DNA from: DATGKG01 sp963783145 | Lineage (GTDB): Bacteria > Desulfobacterota > Binatia > Binatales > Binataceae | DNA length: 64,000 nucleotides | Reading direction: 5' to 3' | Assembly: GCA_963783145.1 (NCBI GenBank) | Contig: CAWAMM010000002.1 | Location: forward strand, 1,426,001-1,490,000 | Part shown: one piece after another, positions 16,458 to 26,048 of the stretch | Numbering within the stretch: position 1 is the stretch's first letter | How the letters are laid out: each line of letters begins with the position of its first letter | Notes under the pieces: model-generated | The model's database searches: none | What the model saw: the letters and a program-made list of their open reading frames with translations, nothing else | Told to the model about the DNA's origin: nothing | Position numbers and translations under genes: made by a program

Positions 16458-17663
16458 CTATACCCACCGTGGCATGGTGTCCGGCGCGAGGCCGAACGCC
16501 AGCTTCCCCATTATGCCGAGAGTGTCATAGCCGGTGAGCGGGTGAATGATGCCCGCGCGGACGTCGCGATACATCTGTTCCAGCGGACCGGAGCGTGAGA
16601 GCGCTGCTCCTCCCATTATGCGCATCGCCTTGTCCACCACGCTGACTGCGGTTTCGGTCACAAAATGCTGGCATGCCAGCACGTCCATCAGGGGCGGATT
16701 CGCTCGCTGGGATGGTTCACTCAGCGCTGCCGCGGTCTGAAGCAACATCGCCCACGCCGCCCTCAGTGCGACTTCCATTTCAGCGGCGAGAAATTGGTTT
16801 CCCGGGTAGTGGCTCACGGGACGGTCAAATGGAAGCTGCGTGCGTTCACGCGCCCAGCTTATCGCATGATCATGGGCTGCCTGCGCGATTCCGAGATAGC
16901 AGGCGGACACCGAGGTCATAAACCATGAGCAGAACACGTTGTTGTAGGTCTCCCAGGTACGCGCCGGGCGCAGGGTCACGTTCTCGTCGGGCACGAAGAC
17001 GTTCTCCCATACCGTGTCGTGGCTGGAGGAGGACCGAATGCTCATGGTGTCCCAGTTATTCTGAATCTTGATACCGGGGGTTTTCGCTGGAACAGTGAAA
17101 AACACGCATTGCGGCCCTTTCACGGGGTCATCGTAGTGCGCGGTCTGTTCGAAGAAATCGGCGCATACACAAAGAGTTCCGAAGCCGGCGCGGCCATTGA
17201 CCAGGTATCCGCCATTAACCTTCTCGGCGCGACGCGTGGTGTCGTTGAGTCCCGCGAAGCCAACTACCGTATTCATCCTGGGGTCGCTCGTACCGGAACA
17301 TAAAATGAGAGAATCTCGGGCGCTGGCTTCAAGGAACGGCCGTTGTCGCTCATCGCCTAAGCGCCAGAGGTCCGAACGCACCGCCACATTGAAGATGTGC
17401 ATGTTGATCGCAACCGCGGTTGGTCCGTCGCCCTGCGCTAGCCGCTCTTGAGCCATCAGGAAATCCGTCAAGTTGGCGGCGCCGCCGCCGAACTCGGCCG
17501 GCAGTGTCATGTTGACATAGCCGGAAGCCTTTAGAGCCTGGATATTCTCAAACGCGAAGCTGTTTTCGCGATCATGCTGAGCGACGCGGGTCTTGAAGTC
17601 CTCCGCATGGGTTGCAGCGAGCCTGACGAAAGATGATTGACGATCGTTCGCGCTCGTCGTCAT
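16458..17663 (-). CDS. Acyl-CoA dehydrogenase-family flavoprotein
   Basis: 401 residues from ATG 17663 (MTTSANDRQ). The frame continues to 17708, but that extension has no family similarity. The N-terminal helical domain includes YVNMTLPAEFGGGAANL. The middle beta domain contains LILCSGTSDPR where classical dehydrogenases have a flavin-contact motif. The C-terminal helices have RIMGGAALSRSGPLEQMYRDVRAG. It is close to acyl-CoA dehydrogenases and the DszC/HpaB-like flavin monooxygenase group, so oxidation could be dehydrogenation or oxygenation. It is convergent with the di-iron operon (20-base gap). No typical catalytic Glu could be assigned with certainty. Confidence 0.85.
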   Translation of the reverse strand: MTTSANDRQSSFVRLAATHAEDFKTRVAQHDRENSFAFENIQALKASGYVNMTLPAEFGGGAANLTDFLMAQERLAQGDGPTAVAINMHIFNVAVRSDLWRLGDERQRPFLEASARDSLILCSGTSDPRMNTVVGFAGLNDTTRRAEKVNGGYLVNGRAGFGTLCVCADFFEQTAHYDDPVKGPQCVFFTVPAKTPGIKIQNNWDTMSIRSSSSHDTVWENVFVPDENVTLRPARTWETYNNVFCSWFMTSVSACYLGIAQAAHDHAISWARERTQLPFDRPVSHYPGNQFLAAEMEVALRAAWAMLLQTAAALSEPSQRANPPLMDVLACQHFVTETAVSVVDKAMRIMGGAALSRSGPLEQMYRDVRAGIIHPLTGYDTLGIMGKLAFGLAPDTMPRWV

Positions 17664-17809
17664 AAGCGTTTCTGAACTCCGAAGTAAGATATCCTCGGAG
17701 TGTCGCACATTGGATCATGTTCGCGCCAATAGGGGATGAGTCGGTCCGATGTATCGACATCGCCTCGCCGCCCACCGCGGACGGCGGTTAAATTAGTCGA
17801 ATTCACGGG

Positions 17810-19942
17810 ATGGCGCGGCGCTTTTGCGGGTGTGATACGTTCGCGTTCAATAATTGCGGGGCCGTAAATTGTCCGAGCCGCTCAACCCAAATCCGACTCG
17901 CGGAATTGGCCGCGATCATGTTCAGCGATATTGCGGGCTACACGCTGGTCATGGGTAAGGATGAGCAACGTGCGATACACGCGCTGGCCGAACATCGCGC
18001 GCTGTTGCGAAAGCTGGTTCCACAGTTCAACGGCCGGATACTGGGCGAAATTGGCGATGGGACCTTGTCGAGTTTTCATAGCGCGGTGGATGCGGTCAAC
18101 TGCGCCCGCGACGTCCAGGCAGCGACCAAAGGATCATCGGAGCTGCGCTTGCGGATCGGGATCCACCTCGGCGACGTAATTTTCAGCAACGATAATGCGT
18201 GGGGCGATGGAATCAACATCGCATCGCGGATTCATGCGCTTGCGCCGCCGGGGAGCATCTGCGTTTCGGAACATGTTTACCACGCGATTCGCAATCAGCC
18301 AGGCATGGCAGCGAGGAATCTTGGACAGAAGCGGCTCAGGAACGTCAGCTATCCAGTCGGCGTGTACCTGCTGTCGAGCGGCGACGCGCTAGCCGATGAA
18401 ATGGGCGCAGGGCCATTGGCCGCGGAATTCATCGCGTGGGTTCGCGTGCGGCCTTGGCTGTTGGCGGGAAGCCTCGGTCTCTTCCTGGCGCTTGGATATG
18501 CGGTGGCGCGATGGAAATCGTCCAATGCGCCCGTGACAGCACAGTCTGCAGTTCAGCCGCGCGTTATCCGCTCGATTGCAGTTTTGCCGCTGGACAACTT
18601 CTCCGGTGATCCGGCGCAGGAGTACTTCGCCGACGGTATGACCGATGAGCTGACCACTGACCTCGCGACGATCAGCGCGCTCCGCGTCATCTCCCGAACT
18701 TCGGTGATGCAGTTCAAAGGCGAGCATCGTAAACCACTGCCTGAAATCGCCAAAGAATTAAACGTCGATGCGGTGGTAGAAGGCTCGGTCATGCGTGTTG
18801 GCGATAGGGTGCGTATCACCGCGCAGTTGATCTACGCGCCGGACGACCAGCATCTGTGGGCGAAGACTTACGAGCGCGATTCGCGCGACGTATTTGCGAT
18901 GCAGGATGAAGTCGCGCTCGCAATCGCGGACGAGATCAAGGTCGAATTGACACCCAATGAGCAGGCACGCTTTGCTAATTCCCGCCCGGTCAACCCCGAG
19001 GCGCACGAGGCGTATCTGAAGGGTCGCTACTTCCTCGATAACTACAGCGAGGAACGGGTGAAAAAGGCGATCGCGCAGTTCCAGCAGGCGATCAGCATTG
19101 ATCCGAACTTCGTGTCGGCTTACACCGGGCTCGCCGACGCGTACGGGTACAGCGAAGACTGGTACTTTCCGGCCAATGAAGTAATGCCGAAGTCGAGGGC
19201 TGCGGCCGAGAAAGCGCTGCAACTGGACGATTCCTCGGCTGAGGCCCACACTTCACTTGGCTTTATAGTGTGGCAATACGACTACGATTGGGTGGCAGGT
19301 GAGCGGGAGTATCGGCGGGCGATCGAGCTGAATCCCAACTACTACGAGGCCCATCATCAGTACGGATACCTGCTCGCATTCGCAGGACGGTTCGAGGAGA
19401 GCGTGGCCGAGTTCAAACGCGCCAACGAAATGGATCCGCTGTCGGCGGGCATTCTGAATGACCTGGCGTGGCCGTTGATGTTTCAGGGCAAGTACGACGA
19501 AGCCAGAGAGAAGATTCGTAAGGCCCTGGAATTGGATCCGAGCTTCTATCTTGCTCAATTCACTTTGGGATGGATCGATATTGAGGAGGGCAAGCCTCAA
19601 AATGCGATCGCGGAGCTGGAAAAAGCGCGCTCGATGGATGCTCCACCATTTGTGACCGGCTTTCTTGGATATGCCTACGCGGTATCGGGTGACCGCGCAC
19701 AGGCGCAGGCTATGCTCACGGACCTCGGCCAGATGTCATCACATCGATTCGTCTCACCCTTCGCGACCGCGGTGGTCTACATCGGCCTTGGCGATACGCC
19801 GCGGGCGCTCGCCGAGCTCGAGAAGGCATACGACGCGCGCTCGTGGATGATGACGTGGCTGAAGCTGGACAAGATTTTCGACCCACTCCGAAGCGATCCG
19901 CGCTTCGTTGCATTGCTTAAAAAGGTCGGTCCGGACAAGTAA
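17810..19942 (+). CDS. Class III adenylate cyclase-like receptor with TM segment and TPRs
   Basis: 710 residues. Residues about 30-200 are a class III cyclase domain with FSDIAGYT and GEIGDG (metal Asp residues), RIGIHLGD, and GDGINIASRI (the transition-state Asn and Arg). A single membrane helix (WLLAGSLGLFLALGYAVA) follows. A FlgO/TolB-N-like domain comes next (SIAVLPLDNFSGDPAQEYFADGMTDEL), then about eight TPRs to the end. Cyclase-FlgO-TPR proteins are abundant in rhizobia and acidobacteria. The catalytic side is cytoplasmic, with the TPRs probably in the periplasm. All key cyclase residues seem present, so cAMP production is plausible but unproved. A terminator-like hairpin lies downstream at 20108. 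Confidence 0.85.
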   Translation: MARRFCGCDTFAFNNCGAVNCPSRSTQIRLAELAAIMFSDIAGYTLVMGKDEQRAIHALAEHRALLRKLVPQFNGRILGEIGDGTLSSFHSAVDAVNCARDVQAATKGSSELRLRIGIHLGDVIFSNDNAWGDGINIASRIHALAPPGSICVSEHVYHAIRNQPGMAARNLGQKRLRNVSYPVGVYLLSSGDALADEMGAGPLAAEFIAWVRVRPWLLAGSLGLFLALGYAVARWKSSNAPVTAQSAVQPRVIRSIAVLPLDNFSGDPAQEYFADGMTDELTTDLATISALRVISRTSVMQFKGEHRKPLPEIAKELNVDAVVEGSVMRVGDRVRITAQLIYAPDDQHLWAKTYERDSRDVFAMQDEVALAIADEIKVELTPNEQARFANSRPVNPEAHEAYLKGRYFLDNYSEERVKKAIAQFQQAISIDPNFVSAYTGLADAYGYSEDWYFPANEVMPKSRAAAEKALQLDDSSAEAHTSLGFIVWQYDYDWVAGEREYRRAIELNPNYYEAHHQYGYLLAFAGRFEESVAEFKRANEMDPLSAGILNDLAWPLMFQGKYDEAREKIRKALELDPSFYLAQFTLGWIDIEEGKPQNAIAELEKARSMDAPPFVTGFLGYAYAVSGDRAQAQAMLTDLGQMSSHRFVSPFATAVVYIGLGDTPRALAELEKAYDARSWMMTWLKLDKIFDPLRSDPRFVALLKKVGPDK

Positions 19943-20036
19943 CACCTCGCCATTCGCACCTCAGCGGGCGCGCGCGTTCGTGTCTGCCGCGCATCGTCGA
20001 CCGGACACAAGTGGCCAAACGCTCTATGCAGATAGG

Positions 20037-20081
20037 GTGCGGAGCTTGGCGCACGTCATTGAGCGAATCCAAGTGGCATAA
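20037..20081 (+). pseudogene. 3-prime tail remnant matching the di-iron paralogue gene
   Basis: Reading forward, the frame gives VRSLAHVIERIQVA then TAA. The same LAHVIERIQVA and stop end the gene at 15322-16437. Twenty-five bases are identical. The next four differences are CAG/CAA, GTA/GTG, GCC/GCA and TGA/TAA, and every one is synonymous. Upstream the similarity stops. It looks like the last codons of a lost second copy of the gene, diverged under coding constraint before the body was deleted. Confidence 0.65.
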
Positions 20082-20107
20082 AATGCTTCCATGAGTAACT
20101 GGGTTCG

Positions 20108-20145
20108 AAGCGCCGGTCTTTTCGAGGCCGGCGCTTTCGTTTTTC
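20108..20145 (+). terminator. Rho-independent terminator
   Basis: GCGCCGG pairs with CCGGCGC, extended by A-T pairs, around an 11-base loop, followed by TTTCGTTTTT. It lies about 165 bases after the cyclase-TPR gene and before the sigma-54 activator. Confidence 0.75.
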
Positions 20146-20221
20146 GCGCAGCTGATGGTCCGGAATCTTGCCGTCGCGTTGGTTTCCAATCGACAGATTG
20201 TACTGGTTTTGGTCGGATTGG

Positions 20222-20237
20222 CACGATTATAATCGTG
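20222..20237. promoter_or_regulatory. Perfect 16-base palindrome containing a TATAAT box
   Basis: CACGATTATAATCGTG is a perfect palindrome 47 bases upstream of the sigma-54 activator start at 20285. A consensus -10 box TATAAT (20228-20233) lies in its centre, so a bound protein would cover the promoter. No good -35 box is seen, suggesting activator help or an extended binding site. Confidence 0.55.
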
Positions 20238-20284
20238 TAGTTGTAACCGTCGCGCACCGTCCGCGAACCGTTTGATACTCTCCG

Positions 20285-21796
<1,512 letters not shown>

Positions 21797-21890
21797 TCTC
21801 ATAGTCATTGGACCCTTCAAGGCATCCCTTGAAGATAACGTGCCAACGGTGCATTAGTGGGAAAAGCGCGGCAAACTCCGAGGCAAATCG

Positions 21891-22100
21891 ATGCGCCCAC
21901 TTCGCCAGTGTCAGTTTAACGGATGTCAACGCTCGGGTAGGGAGCGCGCGATCTCTTACTACCAGCGCCCGGGAAGTCTGCTGACGCTTCATCCGAGTCT
22001 TTGCAACGAGCATTTCAAGGATCTGCCGAGAGCCGACGGCATAGCAACACGATGGCTCAATCATCTGCGCGTCCGCACCAACGGCCCGCTTTCAAGGTGA
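21891..22100 (+). CDS. Small putative zinc-binding protein
   Basis: A 69-residue frame after a GAGG ribosome site 7 bases before the ATG. CQFNGCQRSG and SLCNEHF give a C-x4-C ... C-x2-H pattern like many small zinc-ribbon or HNH-associated proteins. The C-terminus is basic. It follows the sigma-54 activator by about 95 bases. The motif supports coding, but no family or function is assigned, and the short length keeps the call tentative. Confidence 0.4.
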   Translation: MRPLRQCQFNGCQRSGRERAISYYQRPGSLLTLHPSLCNEHFKDLPRADGIATRWLNHLRVRTNGPLSR

Positions 22101-22120
22101 CCCACCTGCGGATCGTTCCG

Positions 22121-22144
22121 GTAGGGGGCGTTCGCGAACGCCCC
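22121..22144. repeat. Dispersed palindromic repeat, copy 1
   Basis: GTAG followed by a perfect 20-base palindrome (GGGGCG TTCGCGAA CGCCCC). The same GTAGGGGGCGTTC core occurs inverted at 59379-59403. It lies in non-coding sequence and resembles a REP-type element. Confidence 0.6.
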
Positions 22145-22227
22145 GTTGAATCTTAGTCGTGCGCAGCGCATCCAGTGTCGAGGTTCTTTGCGTGCGGCCA
22201 GGAGGCCTTCGCGCACAATGACAACAA

Positions 22228-22290
22228 ATGATCCTGATGATATCGCGCAAGAAGTTGTACGCGCGCATCGTCAAGTACTGGCTCGAATAA
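22228..22290 (+). pseudogene. 3-prime tail remnant of a sigma-54/Fis regulator gene
   Basis: The frame reads ISRKKLYARIVKYWLE and TAA, matching the last residues of the activator at 20285-21796 (ISRKKLYARITKYGLE) in 14 of 16 positions. Five codons differ synonymously (ATC/ATA, AAA/AAG twice, CTC/TTG, CGA/CGC), so the two diverged as coding DNA. Upstream the similarity is lost. It is best read as the fossil of a second, deleted regulator gene. Confidence 0.65.
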
Positions 22291-22299
22291 GATGGTGGG

Positions 22300-22590
22300 C
22301 TATTTTTCGCCCTTGGCCTTGGCCAGGAGCTCGTCGAGTTCGCGATTAACGCCGTCCATCGTTTCGATGAGACGACCCAGAGCGTTGTCCAATGTAATCT
22401 TGTCCAGACCTTTACCATTAAACGATGCGGCCTGATTGAGCGCCTCCATCGTCTCGCGACTTTTCTGTACTCGTTCCATAAGTTTTGCGGCTTTAGCTTT
22501 TGAATCTGAGTCGAGCGCGAAGGCTCTGAGTTCCCGCGCCTTCCTCAACGCCTCAATCACAAGATGGACGAATTTCTCGAATCCGTCCAT
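22300..22590 (-). CDS. Hypothetical small helical protein
   Basis: 96 residues, almost wholly helical and charged (KARELRAFALDSDSKAKAAKLMERVQKSRETM), ending KGEK. Heptad-like spacing suggests a coiled coil. No signal peptide, Cys or known motif. It is convergent with the regulator fossil and divergent from the ABC exporter. Codon pattern supports a real gene; no ribosome site is obvious. Function unknown. Confidence 0.5.
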   Translation of the reverse strand: MDGFEKFVHLVIEALRKARELRAFALDSDSKAKAAKLMERVQKSRETMEALNQAASFNGKGLDKITLDNALGRLIETMDGVNRELDELLAKAKGEK

Positions 22591-22713
22591 TGGTCAGTTC
22601 GCCGAAATTATCACTTCGCGATTCTTGAAAGCATCCCAGCTGTATGACCCCAACTACCGGATGCCTCTTCATTCGTTTTTGCGAGGCTGTTAGAATCACC
22701 GCTTCCCGATAAT

Positions 22714-22746
22714 TCCTCTCCTCGATCGCAGGAGGGGTTTTTTCTT
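22714..22746 (+). terminator. Terminator-like hairpin in the leader of the ABC exporter gene
   Basis: CTCTCCT pairs (one G-T) with AGGAGGG around CGATCGC and is followed by TTTTTTCTTTT ending at 22746. It lies just upstream of the exporter gene on the same strand. It could end upstream transcription or act as an attenuator. Confidence 0.45.
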
Positions 22747-22813
22747 TTGGTCGATGAATCGAACAACGGTCCGGCGACGTACTGAAGTTGGGGCGAAGGT
22801 AGGGCGATTTGGG

Positions 22814-24790
22814 ATGACGACCGACAGCGATACCGATATCCCTCTGCAACGAGGCTTCTTCGAGCGGCTCTGGGACCGCTACATTCCGCATACTCCGGTT
22901 TTCAGATTCCTCACTTTTGTGCGCCCGTATGGATGGCTGGTCGCGGGCGGTTCGTTCGGCGGCATTCTGAAGTTCGTGCTGCCGCTCGCGTTCCCGCTGG
23001 CGTTTAAATACATCTTCGACGTCATCCTGGTGCCGCAACCGCGACTCGATCGGTACGACACCCATATCGACAAATGGTGCATCGGCCTCGCGAAGATGCT
23101 GGGGCTGCATACCGATGCATACGGCAAGCTCGGCGCGCTCGCGGTCGCGATGGTGGTGCTGTTCCTCTTCCAGGCGGTCGCGACCTACTACCGCAATTAC
23201 TGGGCGAGCACCGCGGGACACAGCCTGATCTTCGATCTTCGGTATGCGCTCTATATACATATGCAGCGCCTGTCGCATTCGTTTTTCGATCGCAGCACCT
23301 CGGGCGGAATCGTGTCGCGCTTCACCAATGATATCGTGCTGGCGCAGAATTTCGTCGGCTCCGCGATGATCAACATCTGGATGGATGGTGCGTCGCTCGG
23401 CATCGCCGCGGTGATCCTGTTTTCACTCAGCGTCAAGCTGGCGCTGATTTCGCTCGGCGTGGTGCCGTTTTATGTCGCCGTGATCCGGATCCTCTCGCCG
23501 CGCATCAAAGACGCCAGCCATCAGCTGCAGGAGGTGGTCGAGGATTTCTCCGGCGAGCTCCAGGAGCGGATTGCCGGCGTCGCCACGATCAAGTCGTTCG
23601 CGCGCGAAAACGAGGAGGCGGCCAAATTCCACGACCGCACGATGCAGCTGTTCGACCTCACCATCCTGAACGTGAAGCTGTCCTCGTTGCATCAGATGTT
23701 CACCGAATTCATCTCGCGCGCCGCGCCACTTGGAGTGCTGTGTGCAAGCGCGGTGATGGTCTTGAACCATACGACCACGCTCGGGAACGTCGTCGCGTTC
23801 TATGCGTTTCTCGGCGTTCTCTACCTGCCGCTACAGCGTTTCTCGGAGCTGTCGGTCATCGTCGCAACCTCGGTGGCCGCTATCGAGCGGCTGTTCACCT
23901 TCTTCGATGAACAGCCGGAAGTGGCGGATCGGCCCGGCGCGACGCCACTCAAAGTCACCAAGGGCCGGGTGGTCTTCGAACACGTCAACTTTGGATATCC
24001 TCCCAAGGGCGACGATGAGATGCGCTTAATCCTGAAGGACGTGAACCTCGCCGTCGAGCCGGGCACGACGGTCGCGCTGATCGGGCGCTCGGGCGCGGGG
24101 AAAACCACTATCGCATCGCTGATCCCGCGCTTCTATGAGCCCGTATCGGGAAAAATCCTCATCGATGGCACCGATGTTTCGACGGTGACGCTCAAGTCGC
24201 TGCGCGACAGTATCGGGATCGTTCCGCAAGATGCGGTTCTCTTCACTGCGTCGATTCGCGAGAACGTGCAGTATGGGCGGCCCGGCGCGCCCGACGCGAT
24301 GGTGTGGGACGCGCTGGCGCAGGCCAATATCCGCGACTTCGTCGAGTCGCTGCCGGATCAGTTAAACACGATGATCGGTGAAGAAGGCATTCGTCCGTCG
24401 ACCGGGCAACGGCAGCGGCTCGCGCTCGCGCGCGTGTTCCTGAAAAATCCGCCGATCCTGATCCTCGATGAGGCGACCTCGGGCCTCGATTCCGAGGTGG
24501 AGAATCTCATCCACGATGCAGTCCGGCGCCTGATGCGAGGCCGCACCTCGTTTCTCATCGCGCATCGGCTGGCGAGCGCGGTGGAAGCCGACGTCATCCT
24601 CGCATGCGATAAGGGGCGCATCGTCGAGAGCGGATCACATATGCAGTTGCTCGCCAAAAACGGCGTCTATGCGCAACTGTACAACGAGCAGACCCGCAAG
24701 CTGATGCCGAATGAGCAGACGATTCGCCGGCCCGGCTCGTTGCGCGCCGCGCAGACCGACGCCGGCATCCCTGCGAAAACCGGCACTTGA
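22814..24790 (+). CDS. ABC transporter, MsbA-like fused half-transporter
   Basis: 658 residues from ATG 22814. ATG 22754 in the same frame directly follows a T-run and gives an unconserved N-terminus. Six membrane segments span about residues 40-330. The ATPase domain has Walker A GRSGAGKTT, Q-loop VPQDAV, signature PSTGQRQRLALAR (Thr for the first Gly of SGGQ), Walker B LILDEA and H-loop IAHRLAS. A long insertion between membrane helices 1 and 2 (DVILVPQPRLDRYDTHIDKW...) is unusual for MsbA. It probably exports a lipid or hydrophobic compound. No dedicated partner gene is visible; the next gene is a cell-surface-type acyltransferase on the same strand. Confidence 0.88.
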   Translation: MTTDSDTDIPLQRGFFERLWDRYIPHTPVFRFLTFVRPYGWLVAGGSFGGILKFVLPLAFPLAFKYIFDVILVPQPRLDRYDTHIDKWCIGLAKMLGLHTDAYGKLGALAVAMVVLFLFQAVATYYRNYWASTAGHSLIFDLRYALYIHMQRLSHSFFDRSTSGGIVSRFTNDIVLAQNFVGSAMINIWMDGASLGIAAVILFSLSVKLALISLGVVPFYVAVIRILSPRIKDASHQLQEVVEDFSGELQERIAGVATIKSFARENEEAAKFHDRTMQLFDLTILNVKLSSLHQMFTEFISRAAPLGVLCASAVMVLNHTTTLGNVVAFYAFLGVLYLPLQRFSELSVIVATSVAAIERLFTFFDEQPEVADRPGATPLKVTKGRVVFEHVNFGYPPKGDDEMRLILKDVNLAVEPGTTVALIGRSGAGKTTIASLIPRFYEPVSGKILIDGTDVSTVTLKSLRDSIGIVPQDAVLFTASIRENVQYGRPGAPDAMVWDALAQANIRDFVESLPDQLNTMIGEEGIRPSTGQRQRLALARVFLKNPPILILDEATSGLDSEVENLIHDAVRRLMRGRTSFLIAHRLASAVEADVILACDKGRIVESGSHMQLLAKNGVYAQLYNEQTRKLMPNEQTIRRPGSLRAAQTDAGIPAKTGT

Positions 24791-24885
24791 ACCTCTGAGA
24801 GCTTGGATCGAGATCATCATGCTCTGACATTGCGGCGCCGATGACGTCGGCGCTGGGAAAAACTGAACAAAGCAGATAAACAGAC

Positions 24886-26048
24886 GTGATGAATTCCGGC
24901 GAGGGCTCCATTCGCGTCGCTCCTATCAAGCTGCAGGAACGCGACGCCAAGGAAAACCCGCGAGGGCTTCGCTACGTTGCGGCCTTCGACGGTTTAAGGG
25001 CAATGGCGGTCGGATCCGTTCTTGTTTCGCACATGCTGGCCAACACGCCGGCGGGATGGATCTCCGCGATCGCAAAACAAGGGTGGTACGGAGTTGACGT
25101 GTTTTTTGTCCTGAGTGGATTTTTGATCACGTCATTGTTAGCCACTGAACTGGATCGCACTCAAGGGATCAATATCCCACGTTTCTATGTCCGACGCGCG
25201 CTAAGGCTACAGCCGGCATATTTTTCTGCGATCATTCTAATGGTTGCTGGACATTGGCTGACTGGCGGATTTGTCACCGCCGTCAATCGGTTGCCTTACC
25301 TGCTCACTTACACCTTCAATATCGCGGTCGCGCTCGGATGGGTGGGAGCAGGTGGGTTGATGCCCGCATGGACACTATGCATCGAAGAGCAGTTCTATCT
25401 AATTTGGCCGAACGTCCTACTACGTCTTGGGCCGCGGAACGCACTTCGTGTCGCGGTCGGCGGAGCTATTCTGGTCGCGATCTATCGCACCGTGCTCTAC
25501 ACCCATGGAGCCTCACCGGCGCGGGTCTACTATTCTACCGATACTCGTTTCGACACCTTGCTCGTAGGTTGCGCAGCCGCGCTGCTGCTACGAAGAGGTA
25601 CTTTTACCCGGTTGCTGCGCTGGCCGCATTTCCCGATGACAGCCAGTCTTTGTTGCGTGCTATGCCTGGGGGTTTTCCTGAGTTCGCCCTTCCTAACCAA
25701 TACACTCGGATACACGGTTATGGCGATCTCCGTGGCGTTGGTGATTGTGGCGATCTACTCTTGCGAAGACTTTGTACTGACCCGCATCCTTTCCACGCAA
25801 TGGCTGGTATTCGTGGGGCGATATCTCTTACGGAATCTATATCTTTCAAACCTCGATGATCTTTCTCGCTTCGAAGAGCCTGCCACGTCACGTCAACGGG
25901 ACCGATAACTCTCGCGAACGGACTGTCACTGCTAATGCTGATGGCGGTACTCGATGTCAGTCTTTCCTGGGCTCACTATCACTTTGTGGAAACCCGGTTT
26001 CTCAAATTGCGGGATACTGGATTTCTGCGAAGCGCGGCTTCCAGATGA
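24886..26048 (+). pseudogene. Acyltransferase 3 (OafA-like) gene, interrupted by two frameshifts
   Basis: The first 310 residues are a typical membrane acyltransferase: RYVAAFDGLRAMAV, WYGVDVFFVLSGFLI, FYVRRALRL, PAWTLCIEEQFYLIWP. After WLVFVGR (about 25820) the frame must shift to keep SYGIYIFQTSMIFL. It must shift again near 25895 to reach ITLANGLSLLM and the family C-terminal HYHFVETRFLKLRD. In that third frame the stop TGA is at 26046-26048 and overlaps the M48 protease ATG as ATGA, which confirms the original end. Both shifts are single-base gains. Either the gene is decaying or the sequence has errors there. It would O-acylate a cell-surface glycan or lipid. Confidence 0.8.
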
